Below, piece after piece: positions 55,250-63,743 of a stretch of 64,000 nt of DNA. Below the pieces are notes generated by a model, which made no database searches, was not told where the DNA came from, and saw only the letters and a program-made list of their open reading frames with translations. A program made the position numbers and the translations under genes. Source of the DNA: Streptomyces sp. R28 (GTDB taxonomy: Bacteria > Actinomycetota > Actinomycetes > Streptomycetales > Streptomycetaceae); NCBI RefSeq assembly GCF_041052385.1, contig NZ_CP163439.1:6995001-7059000 (forward strand), given 5' to 3'. Position 1 is the stretch's first letter. The number at the start of each line of letters is the position of its first letter.

Positions 55250-58159
55250 ATGGCCGGCACCTCACAGCGGTTCTTCATCAGTTACGCGGGGGCGGACCGG
55301 CTGTGGGCCGAGTGGGTGGGGTGGCATCTCGAACGGGACGGCCATCGCGTCGAGCTCGACGTATGGGACTGGCGGACCGGGGACGACTTCGTCCGGCGGA
55401 TGGACCAGGGGCTGGAGAAGGCGGACGCCGTCGTGGCTCTGTTCTCCAAGTCGTACTTCGAGGTCGGGCGTTGGACCCAGGAGGAGCGGTCCGCGGTCGT
55501 CGCCCGTCGGGACCGGGTCCTTCCGCTCGCGGTGGAACCCCTGACCAACAACGACGTCGACCCCATGTTCGCCGCGAAGGTGCGCATGAACCTGCACGGG
55601 CTGGACGAGGCCGCGGCCATCGAGGCATTGCGGGCCGCGGTGAGCGGGACGGGTCGGCCGACCGAGCGTCCGGCGTTTCCGGGAAACCGTCCCGAGGCGC
55701 CGGACGGATCTGCCGGGCCCGCGACGCCCTCGGTGCCCGAGGGGCCCAGGCCGCCGCTGCCCGGCGACACCGACGAGCCCGAGGTGTGGAACGTACGCCG
55801 CCGCAACCGCGACTTCTCCGGGCGCGAGGCCCAGATGGTCGAGCTCAGGGACGGTCTGCTCAGCGGGCGGCAGTCCGTCGTGCACGCGCTGCACGGGATG
55901 GGCGGGATCGGCAAGACGCAGATCGCCCTGGAGTACGCCCACCGGTTCGCCAGCCAGTACGACCTGGTGTGGTGGATCGACGCGGAGCAGAGCGACCAGA
56001 TCCCGATCCACTACACGGAGCTGGCCGACCGGATCGGCGTCGCTCTCGCCGAAGCCGGTGCCGAGCACAACGCCCGGATGCTGCTGCAGCACCTGCGCAC
56101 CCGGCCCCGATGGCTGATCATCCTGGACAACGCCGAGGACCCCGATCAGATCGAACCGTGGCTGCCCGAGGGCCCCGGACACGTCCTGATCACCTCACGC
56201 AACCCCAACTGGCGCCGCCTGGCCCGCCCGACGGCCCTCGACGTGTTCTCGCGGGCCGACTCGCTCGCCTACCTCAGGAGCCGGATCTCCGGCATCACCG
56301 ACGACCAGGCGGACACGCTGGCCAGAGAGGTCGGCGATCTTCCGCTGGCTCTCGCGCAGGCCGCGGGCGTGATCGAGAACGGCACGACCGTCGACCTCTA
56401 TCGGCGGCTCCTGAACGACAGCACGAGCCGGATCCTGCGCGAGGGTGACGTCCCCGACTATCCGGTGCCGCTGGCCGCCGCGGTCGGCATCGCCGTCGAG
56501 GGCCTCGACGACAGGCATCCCGACGCCGCGGCGCTGCTGCGGATCGCCGCGTTCCTCGGGCCCGAGCCGATCCCCACCGAGTGGCTGGTGGTCGCGCGGC
56601 CCTGGTTGTCCACGATGCCGGGCGACCCCGACGACCTGTTGTGGACGCGGGCCGCCCTCGAACCGCTGCGCCGCTACGGCCTCGCCCGCATCGACGGTGA
56701 GGCTCTGCAACTGCATCGCCTGACGCAGGCCGTGCTCCGCGACCAGGTCGATCCGGCGCAGGCCGAGGCCATCCAGGACGACGCGGCGGCCGTCTTGGCC
56801 GGTGTCGACCCGGGAGATCCCGACTCTCCGGCCGACTGGCCCACCTGGGTGAGCCTGACGTCTCACCTGATCTCGCAGCACATCGACATCACTCACCGGC
56901 CCGAGCTGCGCGCGATGCTTCGCAACGCGATGCACTTCCTGATCCGTAGCGCCCAGCCACGGAGTGTCGCCGAACTCGCCGCCACCCTGCGAGAGGCGTG
57001 GACCACGCAGTTGGGCCCCGATCATCCCGACGTCCTGACCTGCACGCAGTACCTCGGCCACGCGACCATGGAGCTCGGCGACATCCGGGGAGCCCGACCG
57101 ATCATCGAGGACGCCCTTGTACGCCGGCGTCGGACGCTGGGGGACGACGACCCCGACACCCTGCAGTCCGCCAACGACCTCTCCGTGATTCTTTCCTCTC
57201 TCGGTGAGTATCAGCAATCACTGCGTATCGACCAGGACACCCTGGCGCGTCGGCGCCGTGTTCTCGGCGACGAGCACACCGAGACCCTTCTGTCCGCCAG
57301 CAATCTGGCCGCAACCCTCAACAAGGTGGGTGAGCACGTCGCAGCACGCGACATGGACGAGGACACGCTGGCCCGCTGCCGTCGGGTGCTCGGCGACGAC
57401 CACCCGGAGACGCTCCGGTCCGCGCTGAATCTCGCCGGTTCCCTCAGTGCGCTCGGTGATGTGACCGAGGCCCGTCGCCTGGAGGAGGAGACTCTGGCCC
57501 GATGCCGGAGCACACTCGGCGACGACCACCATCTGACCATGTTCGCTGTTGAGTGCGTTGCCACCACTCTCAATGTCCTGGGCAAACACGGCGAGGCTCG
57601 GAGCATGTTCGAGGACGCCTTCGCCCGGCGTCGCCGTACTTCCGGTGACGAGCACCCCGAGACTCTCAGGGTCGCGTCCCATCTTGGCGTCACCCTGGGC
57701 ATGCGGCATGAGCACGAAGAGGCTCGCCGCTTGCTCGCGGACGTTGTCGCTCGGCAGCGCCACGTTCTTGGTCCGGATCACCCCGATACGCTGTACTCCG
57801 CGCATAGTCTCGCCGCAGCCCTGCGCGGGTCGCGTCAGCACGAAGAAGCCCGTCGCCTGCTCGAGGACACACTCGCCCGGCGTCGCTGTGTCCTTGGTGA
57901 GGATCACCCCGAGACCCTCAGGTCGGCTCACAACCTCGGCATCGCACTGTGCCAACTGCGCTCCTTCGCGGCGGGCGCGTCGTTGCTGGAAGACGTACGT
58001 GCCCGGCGTAGGCGCGTCCTCGGTGACGATCACGAGGACACCCAGGGCACCACCCGATCCCTCGCCGCGGTCTACAGGGACATGGGGCTCCATCGCAAAG
58101 CCCAGAAACTGACGGCGAAGAAGACGACAAAGCGCCGCTTCACCAGAAAGTCCCGCTAG
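55250..58159 (+). CDS. TIR / NB-ARC / TPR protein (NLR-like)
   Basis: A 969-residue protein with three parts. Residues 1-130 are a TIR domain (RFFISYAGADRLWAEWV; the candidate NADase Glu is in VGRWTQEERSA). About 190-480 is an NB-ARC STAND ATPase: P-loop GMGGIGKTQIALEY near 216, Walker B RWLIILDNAED, VLITSRN, GDLPLALAQAA and an MHD-like LQLHRLTQA. About 620-950 is a run of 42-residue kinesin-light-chain-type TPRs (LARRRRVLGDDHPETLRSA), ending in a basic tail. Such proteins include phage-sensing bacterial NLRs; the FxSxx-COOH system TPR proteins are an alternative, but no such peptide gene is seen here. Confidence 0.88.
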   Translation: MAGTSQRFFISYAGADRLWAEWVGWHLERDGHRVELDVWDWRTGDDFVRRMDQGLEKADAVVALFSKSYFEVGRWTQEERSAVVARRDRVLPLAVEPLTNNDVDPMFAAKVRMNLHGLDEAAAIEALRAAVSGTGRPTERPAFPGNRPEAPDGSAGPATPSVPEGPRPPLPGDTDEPEVWNVRRRNRDFSGREAQMVELRDGLLSGRQSVVHALHGMGGIGKTQIALEYAHRFASQYDLVWWIDAEQSDQIPIHYTELADRIGVALAEAGAEHNARMLLQHLRTRPRWLIILDNAEDPDQIEPWLPEGPGHVLITSRNPNWRRLARPTALDVFSRADSLAYLRSRISGITDDQADTLAREVGDLPLALAQAAGVIENGTTVDLYRRLLNDSTSRILREGDVPDYPVPLAAAVGIAVEGLDDRHPDAAALLRIAAFLGPEPIPTEWLVVARPWLSTMPGDPDDLLWTRAALEPLRRYGLARIDGEALQLHRLTQAVLRDQVDPAQAEAIQDDAAAVLAGVDPGDPDSPADWPTWVSLTSHLISQHIDITHRPELRAMLRNAMHFLIRSAQPRSVAELAATLREAWTTQLGPDHPDVLTCTQYLGHATMELGDIRGARPIIEDALVRRRRTLGDDDPDTLQSANDLSVILSSLGEYQQSLRIDQDTLARRRRVLGDEHTETLLSASNLAATLNKVGEHVAARDMDEDTLARCRRVLGDDHPETLRSALNLAGSLSALGDVTEARRLEEETLARCRSTLGDDHHLTMFAVECVATTLNVLGKHGEARSMFEDAFARRRRTSGDEHPETLRVASHLGVTLGMRHEHEEARRLLADVVARQRHVLGPDHPDTLYSAHSLAAALRGSRQHEEARRLLEDTLARRRCVLGEDHPETLRSAHNLGIALCQLRSFAAGASLLEDVRARRRRVLGDDHEDTQGTTRSLAAVYRDMGLHRKAQKLTAKKTTKRRFTRKSR

Positions 58160-59062
58160 TCACCCGCCGAACGGCGCCCCGGTCACCACGGCAACCACCA
58201 CGTCCCCCGCCCCGAACTTCCCTTCCTCTGCCAACACCACGAGCCCGTACAGCAATTTGGCGACATAGAGACGCTCCACCGGCACCCCATGCCGTTCCTC
58301 GAAGTCCTCGGCGAAGGCGTCGAGCTCGGATGTCGTACGGGCGTACCCACCGAAATGGAACCGCTCGTCCAGCCACCAGTCACCGCGCGGACCACCGAAC
58401 GCCTCGGCCTGCAGGCCCCGTACGTCGTCGCCGAGGAAGCCGCCTTTGAGGACGGGAATGCCCAGGGCCCGCTGACCGGGGTCGAGCCCCGCGGCCAGCC
58501 CTGCCAGCGTCCCGCCCGTCCCGCACGCGATCGCGGCGACATCGGCCTGCCCGCGCAGCTCCTCGCCGAGGGCCCGGCACCCCCGTACGGCAAGGGCGTT
58601 GCTGCCGCCTTCCGGGACGACGTACGCCCCCTGCGCACCCGCGGCGTGCAGGACGGCCGCCTGCGTTCGCGGGTCGGTCTTGCGGCGGTACGTCGATCTG
58701 TCGACGAAATGCAGCCGCATACCGTCGGCCACGCACCGCGCGAGGGACGGATTCAGTGGCCGTTCGGCCAGTTCCTCGCCGCGCACCACACCGACCGTGG
58801 GCACGCCGAGGAGCCGGCCGGCGGCGGCGGTGGCGCGCAGGTGGTTGGAGTAGGCGCCGCCGAAGGTGACGATCGGGCGACCGGCCGCGACCGCCAGGTT
58901 CGGCGCGAGCTTGCGCCACTTGTTGCCAATCAGCTCCGGGTGGATCAGGTCGTCGCGCTTGAGGAGCAGACGGACGCCACGACGCGTGAACCGCTCGTCG
59001 GCCGCCTCCTGCAAAGGGGAGGGGAGCCGTGGGTGGAGGGCGGTGAGGTCGGGGCTGGTCAC
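58160..59062 (-). CDS. PLP-dependent deaminase/desulfhydrase (ACC deaminase / D-cysteine desulfhydrase family)
   Basis: A 300-residue fold-type II PLP enzyme. The PLP Lys is in LIGNKWRKL (near residue 48), followed by FGGAYSNHL, which binds the substrate carboxylate. GTGGTLAG is the phosphate-binding loop. The family includes 1-aminocyclopropane-1-carboxylate deaminase and D-cysteine desulfhydrase; which reaction applies here cannot be read by eye. Its stop lies one base past the stop of the TIR gene, on the other strand. Confidence 0.85.
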   Translation of the reverse strand: MTSPDLTALHPRLPSPLQEAADERFTRRGVRLLLKRDDLIHPELIGNKWRKLAPNLAVAAGRPIVTFGGAYSNHLRATAAAGRLLGVPTVGVVRGEELAERPLNPSLARCVADGMRLHFVDRSTYRRKTDPRTQAAVLHAAGAQGAYVVPEGGSNALAVRGCRALGEELRGQADVAAIACGTGGTLAGLAAGLDPGQRALGIPVLKGGFLGDDVRGLQAEAFGGPRGDWWLDERFHFGGYARTTSELDAFAEDFEERHGVPVERLYVAKLLYGLVVLAEEGKFGAGDVVVAVVTGAPFGG

Positions 59063-59171
59063 CAGGCCATTGTCGCCCGGCCCCCACGGCCCGTGCCGCC
59101 GCCGATGGGGTACGGCCGCCCTGCCCGCGATGTTCTCGCACCGCCCTGCTTCATCCGCTCCCGCACCCGTC

Positions 59172-59762
59172 CTACTTGAGCCGCTCCCGGATCCGCTCCC
59201 GCATCCACGTCATCGTGAACCCCCGCGGATCCACCTTCCCGGGCTGCCATTCCAGATGTCCGATCACCGACCGTTCCGTCCACCCGTGATGGCGGCAGAT
59301 GGCCGCCGAGACGCGTTCGATCGCCTCCAGCTGGGGCTCCGGCCACGGATCCTGGCCGTCACCCAGGTTCTCGCACTCGAAGCCGTAGAAGTGGCGGTTG
59401 CCGTCGGTGTTGGCCTCGTTGTCGGGAGGCAGGGCCTTTTCCGCGATGACCGCGCGCAGTACGTCGTCGTCGCCGAGGCCGGCGTGGTTGGCGCGGCCGT
59501 AGCCGACGAGGTGGACCCTGCCGTCCTTGGTGATGACGCCGTGGCACAGCGGGCCCGGCAGCCCTTCGTAGCCGTCGCGGCAGAGTTCCACCGTGTGCGC
59601 GCTGCCCGTGGTCACCGTGTGGTGGATCATCACGCCGTGGACGGGCCCCCAGGGACCGACGTGGTTGCGGTTGTGGTGCTCCCAGTCGCCGACCTCGACG
59701 ACCGTCGCGCCCTCCGCCCGGAGTCTCTCCAGGAATGTGCTCGCGGACATGGGTGAGGCCAT
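59172..59762 (-). CDS. N-acetylmuramoyl-L-alanine amidase, Amidase_2 type
   Basis: A 196-residue zinc amidase. Zinc ligands are likely in GVMIHHTVT (near residue 45) and SVIGHLEWQPGKVDP (near residue 170), with the catalytic segment HFYGFECENLGDG between. It cleaves the amide between MurNAc and L-Ala in peptidoglycan. There is no signal peptide, as in phage endolysins, so the way it reaches the wall is unclear. AAGGAGG precedes the ATG at 59762. It is divergent from the encapsulin gene. Confidence 0.87.
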   Translation of the reverse strand: MASPMSASTFLERLRAEGATVVEVGDWEHHNRNHVGPWGPVHGVMIHHTVTTGSAHTVELCRDGYEGLPGPLCHGVITKDGRVHLVGYGRANHAGLGDDDVLRAVIAEKALPPDNEANTDGNRHFYGFECENLGDGQDPWPEPQLEAIERVSAAICRHHGWTERSVIGHLEWQPGKVDPRGFTMTWMRERIRERLK

Positions 59763-60076
59763 GACCGCCTCCTTCGCGCCGTGTGTCGGCCGCCGTGCGC
59801 GGCCGTCTCGTATCGGTGACTTACCGAAAACGGGCAGACGGGACTCCTTGAATCGCACAATGTGCGAGTCATTTCGGACATCGCCGTGGCTCGGGCGGGG
59901 CGGCCGCCCTGCTTCCGCGAGTGGACAAGAGTCCTCTATTTGCCCAGTGGAACCGTGATCCATTCCCGCTCTTTCGTGTAATAGCACCGGCACACCCTGT
60001 GATGGAAGGCTCGGTCGTGCAGATCGCGATGTGGCGCCAGATCGGCGTCGGTGCATGACCGGGAGGGCAGTTCCTT
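59763..60076. other. Divergent control region amidase / encapsulin
   Basis: About 314 bases without a gene; it holds the palindrome at 59853-59867 and presumably both promoters. Confidence 0.6.
59853..59867. promoter_or_regulatory. 15-bp operator-like palindrome
   Basis: TCGCACAATGTGCGA is a perfect inverted repeat (7-bp arms, central A), 91 bases upstream of the amidase start and 210 bases upstream of the encapsulin start. The binding protein is unknown. Confidence 0.5.
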
Positions 60077-61483
60077 ATGTCGGTAGGCGAAGAGGTCCGC
60101 ACGGAGCAGGACAAGCCGCAGCAGAGTCTCGGTACCGCGGCGGCGCGGAACCTGGCCACCACGACCAAGTCCGCACCCCAGATGCAGGAGATCAGCTCCC
60201 GCTGGCTGCTGCGCATGCTGCCTTGGGTGAATGTGCAGGGCGGCACGTACCGGGTGAACCGGCGTCTGACGTACGCCGTGGGGGACGGCCGCATCACGTT
60301 CGTGAAGACCGGCGACCGGGTCGAGGTCATCCCCGTCGAGCTGACCGAACTGCCCGCGCTGCGGTCGTACGAGGACGAAGAGGTGCTCTCCGAGCTCGCC
60401 CAGCGCTGCCAGCAGCGGGAGTTCGCGGCGGGGAACGTGATCGCGTCGTTCGGCAGCCAGGCCGACGAGGTGTATCTGCTGGCCCACGGCAGGGTGGAGC
60501 GGGTCGGCACGGGTCCGTACGGGGAGGACGAGTCCCTGGGCGTCCTCGCCGACGGGGCCTACCTCGGCGACCAGGCGCTGCTCGACTCGGGCGCGATCTG
60601 GGAGTACACGGCCCGTGCGGTCACCGCGTGCACGGTGCTCGTCCTGTCCCGCCAGGATGTCGAGCAGGTCGCCGAGCGCGCCGACTCCCTGCGCGAGCAC
60701 CTCGAAGCGCTGCGGGCGATCCCCGAACAGCGCACCAACAAGTACGGCGAGAAGGAGATCGACCTCGCCGCCGGCCACAGCGGCGAGCCCGACATCCCGC
60801 ACACCTTCGTCGACTACGAGGCCAGGCCCCGTGAGTACGAACTGAGCGTCGCCCAGACCGTGCTGCGCATCCACACCCGCGTGGCCGACCTCTACAACCA
60901 GCCGATGAACCAGACCGAGCAGCAGCTCCGGCTGACCGTGGAGGCCCTCAAGGAGCGCCAGGAGCACGAGCTCATCAACAACCGCGAGTTCGGGCTGCTC
61001 AACAACTGCGAGTACGACCAGCGGCTCCAGCCGCACGACGGCGTGCCCAGCCCGGACGACATGGACGAGCTGCTCTGCCGGCGACGTGGCACCAAACTGT
61101 TCCTCGCCCACCCGCGCGCGATCTCCGCGTTCGGGCGTGAGCTGAACAAGCGCGGGCTGGTCCCCGAGACCGTCGAGATGGCCGGTAACCGCATCCCCAC
61201 CTGGCGCGGGGTACCGATCTTCCCCTGCAACAAGATCCCGGTCACCGACGCCCGTACGACCTCGATCATCGCCATGCGTACCGGCGAGGCGGAGCAGGGC
61301 GTCGTCGGGCTCCAGCAGGCCGGCATCCCGGACGAGATCGAGCCGAGCCTGTCCTGCCGCTTCATGGGCATCAACGAACAGGCCATCATCAAGTACCTGG
61401 TGACGGCCTACTACTCGGCCGCGGTCCTGGTGCCGGACGCTCTCGGTGTGCTGGAGAACGTCGAGATCGGGCGCTGGCGGTGA
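60077..61483 (+). CDS. Family 2B encapsulin shell protein with cNMP-binding insertion
   Basis: A 468-residue shell protein of the EshA/SrpI type. An N-terminal arm is followed by a cyclic-nucleotide-binding-like insertion (about residues 95-225, with FAAGNVIASFGSQADEVYLL and GEDESLGVLADGAYLGDQAL). The HK97-fold part follows (YELSVAQTVLRIHTRVADLY to the C-terminus). Family 2B encapsulins self-assemble into nanocompartments and enclose terpene-pathway enzymes. GGAGGGCAG precedes the ATG. The polyprenyl synthase gene downstream is the likely cargo. Confidence 0.92.
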   Translation: MSVGEEVRTEQDKPQQSLGTAAARNLATTTKSAPQMQEISSRWLLRMLPWVNVQGGTYRVNRRLTYAVGDGRITFVKTGDRVEVIPVELTELPALRSYEDEEVLSELAQRCQQREFAAGNVIASFGSQADEVYLLAHGRVERVGTGPYGEDESLGVLADGAYLGDQALLDSGAIWEYTARAVTACTVLVLSRQDVEQVAERADSLREHLEALRAIPEQRTNKYGEKEIDLAAGHSGEPDIPHTFVDYEARPREYELSVAQTVLRIHTRVADLYNQPMNQTEQQLRLTVEALKERQEHELINNREFGLLNNCEYDQRLQPHDGVPSPDDMDELLCRRRGTKLFLAHPRAISAFGRELNKRGLVPETVEMAGNRIPTWRGVPIFPCNKIPVTDARTTSIIAMRTGEAEQGVVGLQQAGIPDEIEPSLSCRFMGINEQAIIKYLVTAYYSAAVLVPDALGVLENVEIGRWR

Positions 61484-61624
61484 CCTTCCCCGCCCGGGCC
61501 CTCCCGGCCCGAAGCCCCGCGGCCGGTCCGCCGCGTCCCGCGCACTGCGCGTGGGTGCACCCTCGGGGCAGGCGCCCAGCCGTAGCGCAAGGGCCACCGT
61601 CCGCCGGCTCTCCGAGGCGATGCC

Positions 61625-62764
61625 ATGGGTGAGTTCATGACGGAGACGGAGCAGCGTCCGGCCGGGGTGCGGCCGTCCACCGAGACACTCGAAAGGCGGA
61701 GGCCGATCGCGATCGACACCGACGATGGGCCGAGTCCGCTCGACGGGCCCGAGGCGGCGGTGATCCTGGAGCGCGTCCGGGCGTCGGTCGACCCCGAACT
61801 GCGCGCCGCCATCGAGTCGTTACCGCCTTCCATGCGCCGGGTCGCGCTCTACCACTTCGGGTGGGAGCACCCGGACGGCACCCCGGCGGCGGGCAACGCG
61901 GGCAAGGCGATCCGCCCCGCCCTCGTTCTCACCGCGGCCGCAGCCCTCGGCGGACCGGCGGCGCGGGCGGCGGCCGTACGGGCCGCTGTGGCGGTGGAAC
62001 TGGTGCACAACTTCACGCTGTTGCACGACGACGTGATGGACCGGGACACCACCCGCCGGCACCGGCCCACCGCATGGGCGGTGTTCGGCGACGCCGACGC
62101 GATCCTCGCCGGGGACGCCCTCCAGGCGCTGGCCCTGCAACTGCTCGCCGAGGACCCGCATCCGGCGTCCACGCCCGCCGCCGCCCGTCTCGCGGCCTGC
62201 GTCGTCGAGCTGTGCGCCGGCCAGCACACGGACACGGCGATGGAGAAGCGGGGCCCCGGCGACGTCGGCCTCGACGAGGTGCTCGGCATGGCCGAGGCCA
62301 AGACCGGCGCGCTGCTCGGGTGCGCCTGTGCCCTCGGTGCGCTGTACGCGGGCGCGGCGGACGAGGACGTGGCGGCGATGGACGCGTTCGGCCGTGAGGC
62401 GGGGCTCGCCTTCCAGCTCATCGACGACGTGATCGGCATATGGGGCGACCCCAGCCGTAGCGGGAAACCGGCCGGCGCGGACCTCGCCGCCCGCAAGAAG
62501 TCCCTGCCGGTCGTCGCCGCCCTGACCTCCGGCGGTCCGGCGGCGGCGGAACTGGCCGCGCTGTACGAAATGCCGTACGACAAGGAGGACTTGCAGGAGA
62601 CCGCTCTCGCCGTCGAGCGAGCGGGTGGCCGTGACTGGGCGCAGGCCCAGGCTGCCGACCGGATAGCCCGCGCCATGCAGGAACTGGCCCGCGCGGTCCC
62701 CGACCCGGAGGCGGCGGGCGGACTGCTGGCCCTGGCGGAGTACGTGACGCGGCGCAGCAACTGA
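61625..62764 (+). CDS. Polyprenyl diphosphate synthase, probable encapsulin cargo
   Basis: A 379-residue trans-prenyltransferase. The first Asp-rich motif is LLHDDVMDRDTTRRHRPT and the second is FQLIDDVIGIWGD. Residues about 1-60 are a disordered Pro/Thr/Glu-rich extension (RPSTETLERRRPIAIDTDDG) absent from ordinary synthases and of the kind that targets family 2 cargo into shells. The product chain length is unknown. It starts 141 bases after the shell gene; GAGGCGATGCC precedes the ATG, with a second ATG at 61637. Confidence 0.9.
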   Translation: MGEFMTETEQRPAGVRPSTETLERRRPIAIDTDDGPSPLDGPEAAVILERVRASVDPELRAAIESLPPSMRRVALYHFGWEHPDGTPAAGNAGKAIRPALVLTAAAALGGPAARAAAVRAAVAVELVHNFTLLHDDVMDRDTTRRHRPTAWAVFGDADAILAGDALQALALQLLAEDPHPASTPAAARLAACVVELCAGQHTDTAMEKRGPGDVGLDEVLGMAEAKTGALLGCACALGALYAGAADEDVAAMDAFGREAGLAFQLIDDVIGIWGDPSRSGKPAGADLAARKKSLPVVAALTSGGPAAAELAALYEMPYDKEDLQETALAVERAGGRDWAQAQAADRIARAMQELARAVPDPEAAGGLLALAEYVTRRSN

Positions 62765-63061
62765 GGGCCGCGGCAGCCGAAGGCCGGCATTGCTCGGCCG
62801 CGGCAGCCGACGGTCGTCGAGGCTCCGGAGCCGGCGGGGCCGTACGGTTCCTGACCCCGTACGACCGCCGGGCGGCTCCGGACCGGCGGGTCCCGCACAT
62901 CCCCACGGTGTGCGGGGCCCGTCCCTGTGTGCTGGCCCGCGCGCCGGCCTGCCCGCCGGCCCGTGTACCGGTCAGATCTCGACAAAGGTCGTTCCGCCGA
63001 CGCCACGTCCGCTCCGATCGCCCTACGATCAAGGCCGGTTGACGTGAAGAGGCGGGGACAC

Positions 63062-63655
63062 ATGGGTGTGGGGATCCGGGCGGCGGGCGCGGAGGACCGG
63101 GAGCTGGTGGTCCGGCTGCTGGACGCGGCCTTCCAGGACGATCCGGTCAGCGGCTGGGTGTTCCCGGGTGAGGAGTACCGGCGTACCGCACACCCCAAGC
63201 TCATGGCCGCGTTCACCGACATCGTGTTCTCTGTCGGCCGGATCGACATCACGGAGGACGGCACGGCGTGCGCGTTGTGGATATCCGTGCCGGCCGTCGA
63301 GCAGGAGCACGACGACGAAGGGCCCGCGCGGCTGCGCGAGGACATCGACCCGGAGAACGATCGGGTCGAGCTGATCGGCCGCCTGACAGCCGGTATCCAT
63401 CCTTCCGGCCGCGCCCACGAGTACCTGTGGATGATCGCCACGGCACCCGAGCACCAGGGCGAGGGGCTCGGCACCGCGCTCATGAACTCGGTCCTCGACC
63501 GCTGCGACCGCGACGGCCTGCCCGCCTACCTGGAGGCGAGCAGTGACCGTAGCCGGGAGCTGTACGAGCGCCTCGGTTTCGAACCCGAGGGCCGTCCCCT
63601 CGACCTCCCGGACGGCCCCCGGATGTGGCCGATGTGGCGAGAGCCGCGCGGCTGA
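63062..63655 (+). CDS. GNAT-family N-acetyltransferase
   Basis: A 197-residue acetyltransferase. The acetyl-CoA motif is APEHQGEGLGTALMNSVLDR (about residues 128-150) and the C-terminal signature is ELYERLGFEPEGRPLDLP. The start MGVGIRAAGAED follows GAGGCGGGGACAC. An unusual acidic insert (VEQEHDDEGPARLREDIDPE) lies before the core. Substrate unknown; any tie to the encapsulin genes 300 bases upstream is speculative. Confidence 0.85.
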   Translation: MGVGIRAAGAEDRELVVRLLDAAFQDDPVSGWVFPGEEYRRTAHPKLMAAFTDIVFSVGRIDITEDGTACALWISVPAVEQEHDDEGPARLREDIDPENDRVELIGRLTAGIHPSGRAHEYLWMIATAPEHQGEGLGTALMNSVLDRCDRDGLPAYLEASSDRSRELYERLGFEPEGRPLDLPDGPRMWPMWREPRG

Positions 63656-63667
63656 GCCGGCCCGGCC

Positions 63668-63741
63668 GGCCCTGACCGGCAATGAGTGGCCCGGGCGGCC
63701 CTGACCGGCCCAGGAGGCCCTGACCGGCCGGGGCGGCCCTG
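63668..63741. repeat. Short GC-rich repeat GGCCCTGACCGGC
   Basis: The 13-mer occurs at 63668, 63697 and 63716, with a truncated copy at 63735. It fills the gap between two convergent genes, and the self-complementary GGCC/CCGG parts could form small hairpins. Confidence 0.7.
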
Positions 63742-63743
63742 AT

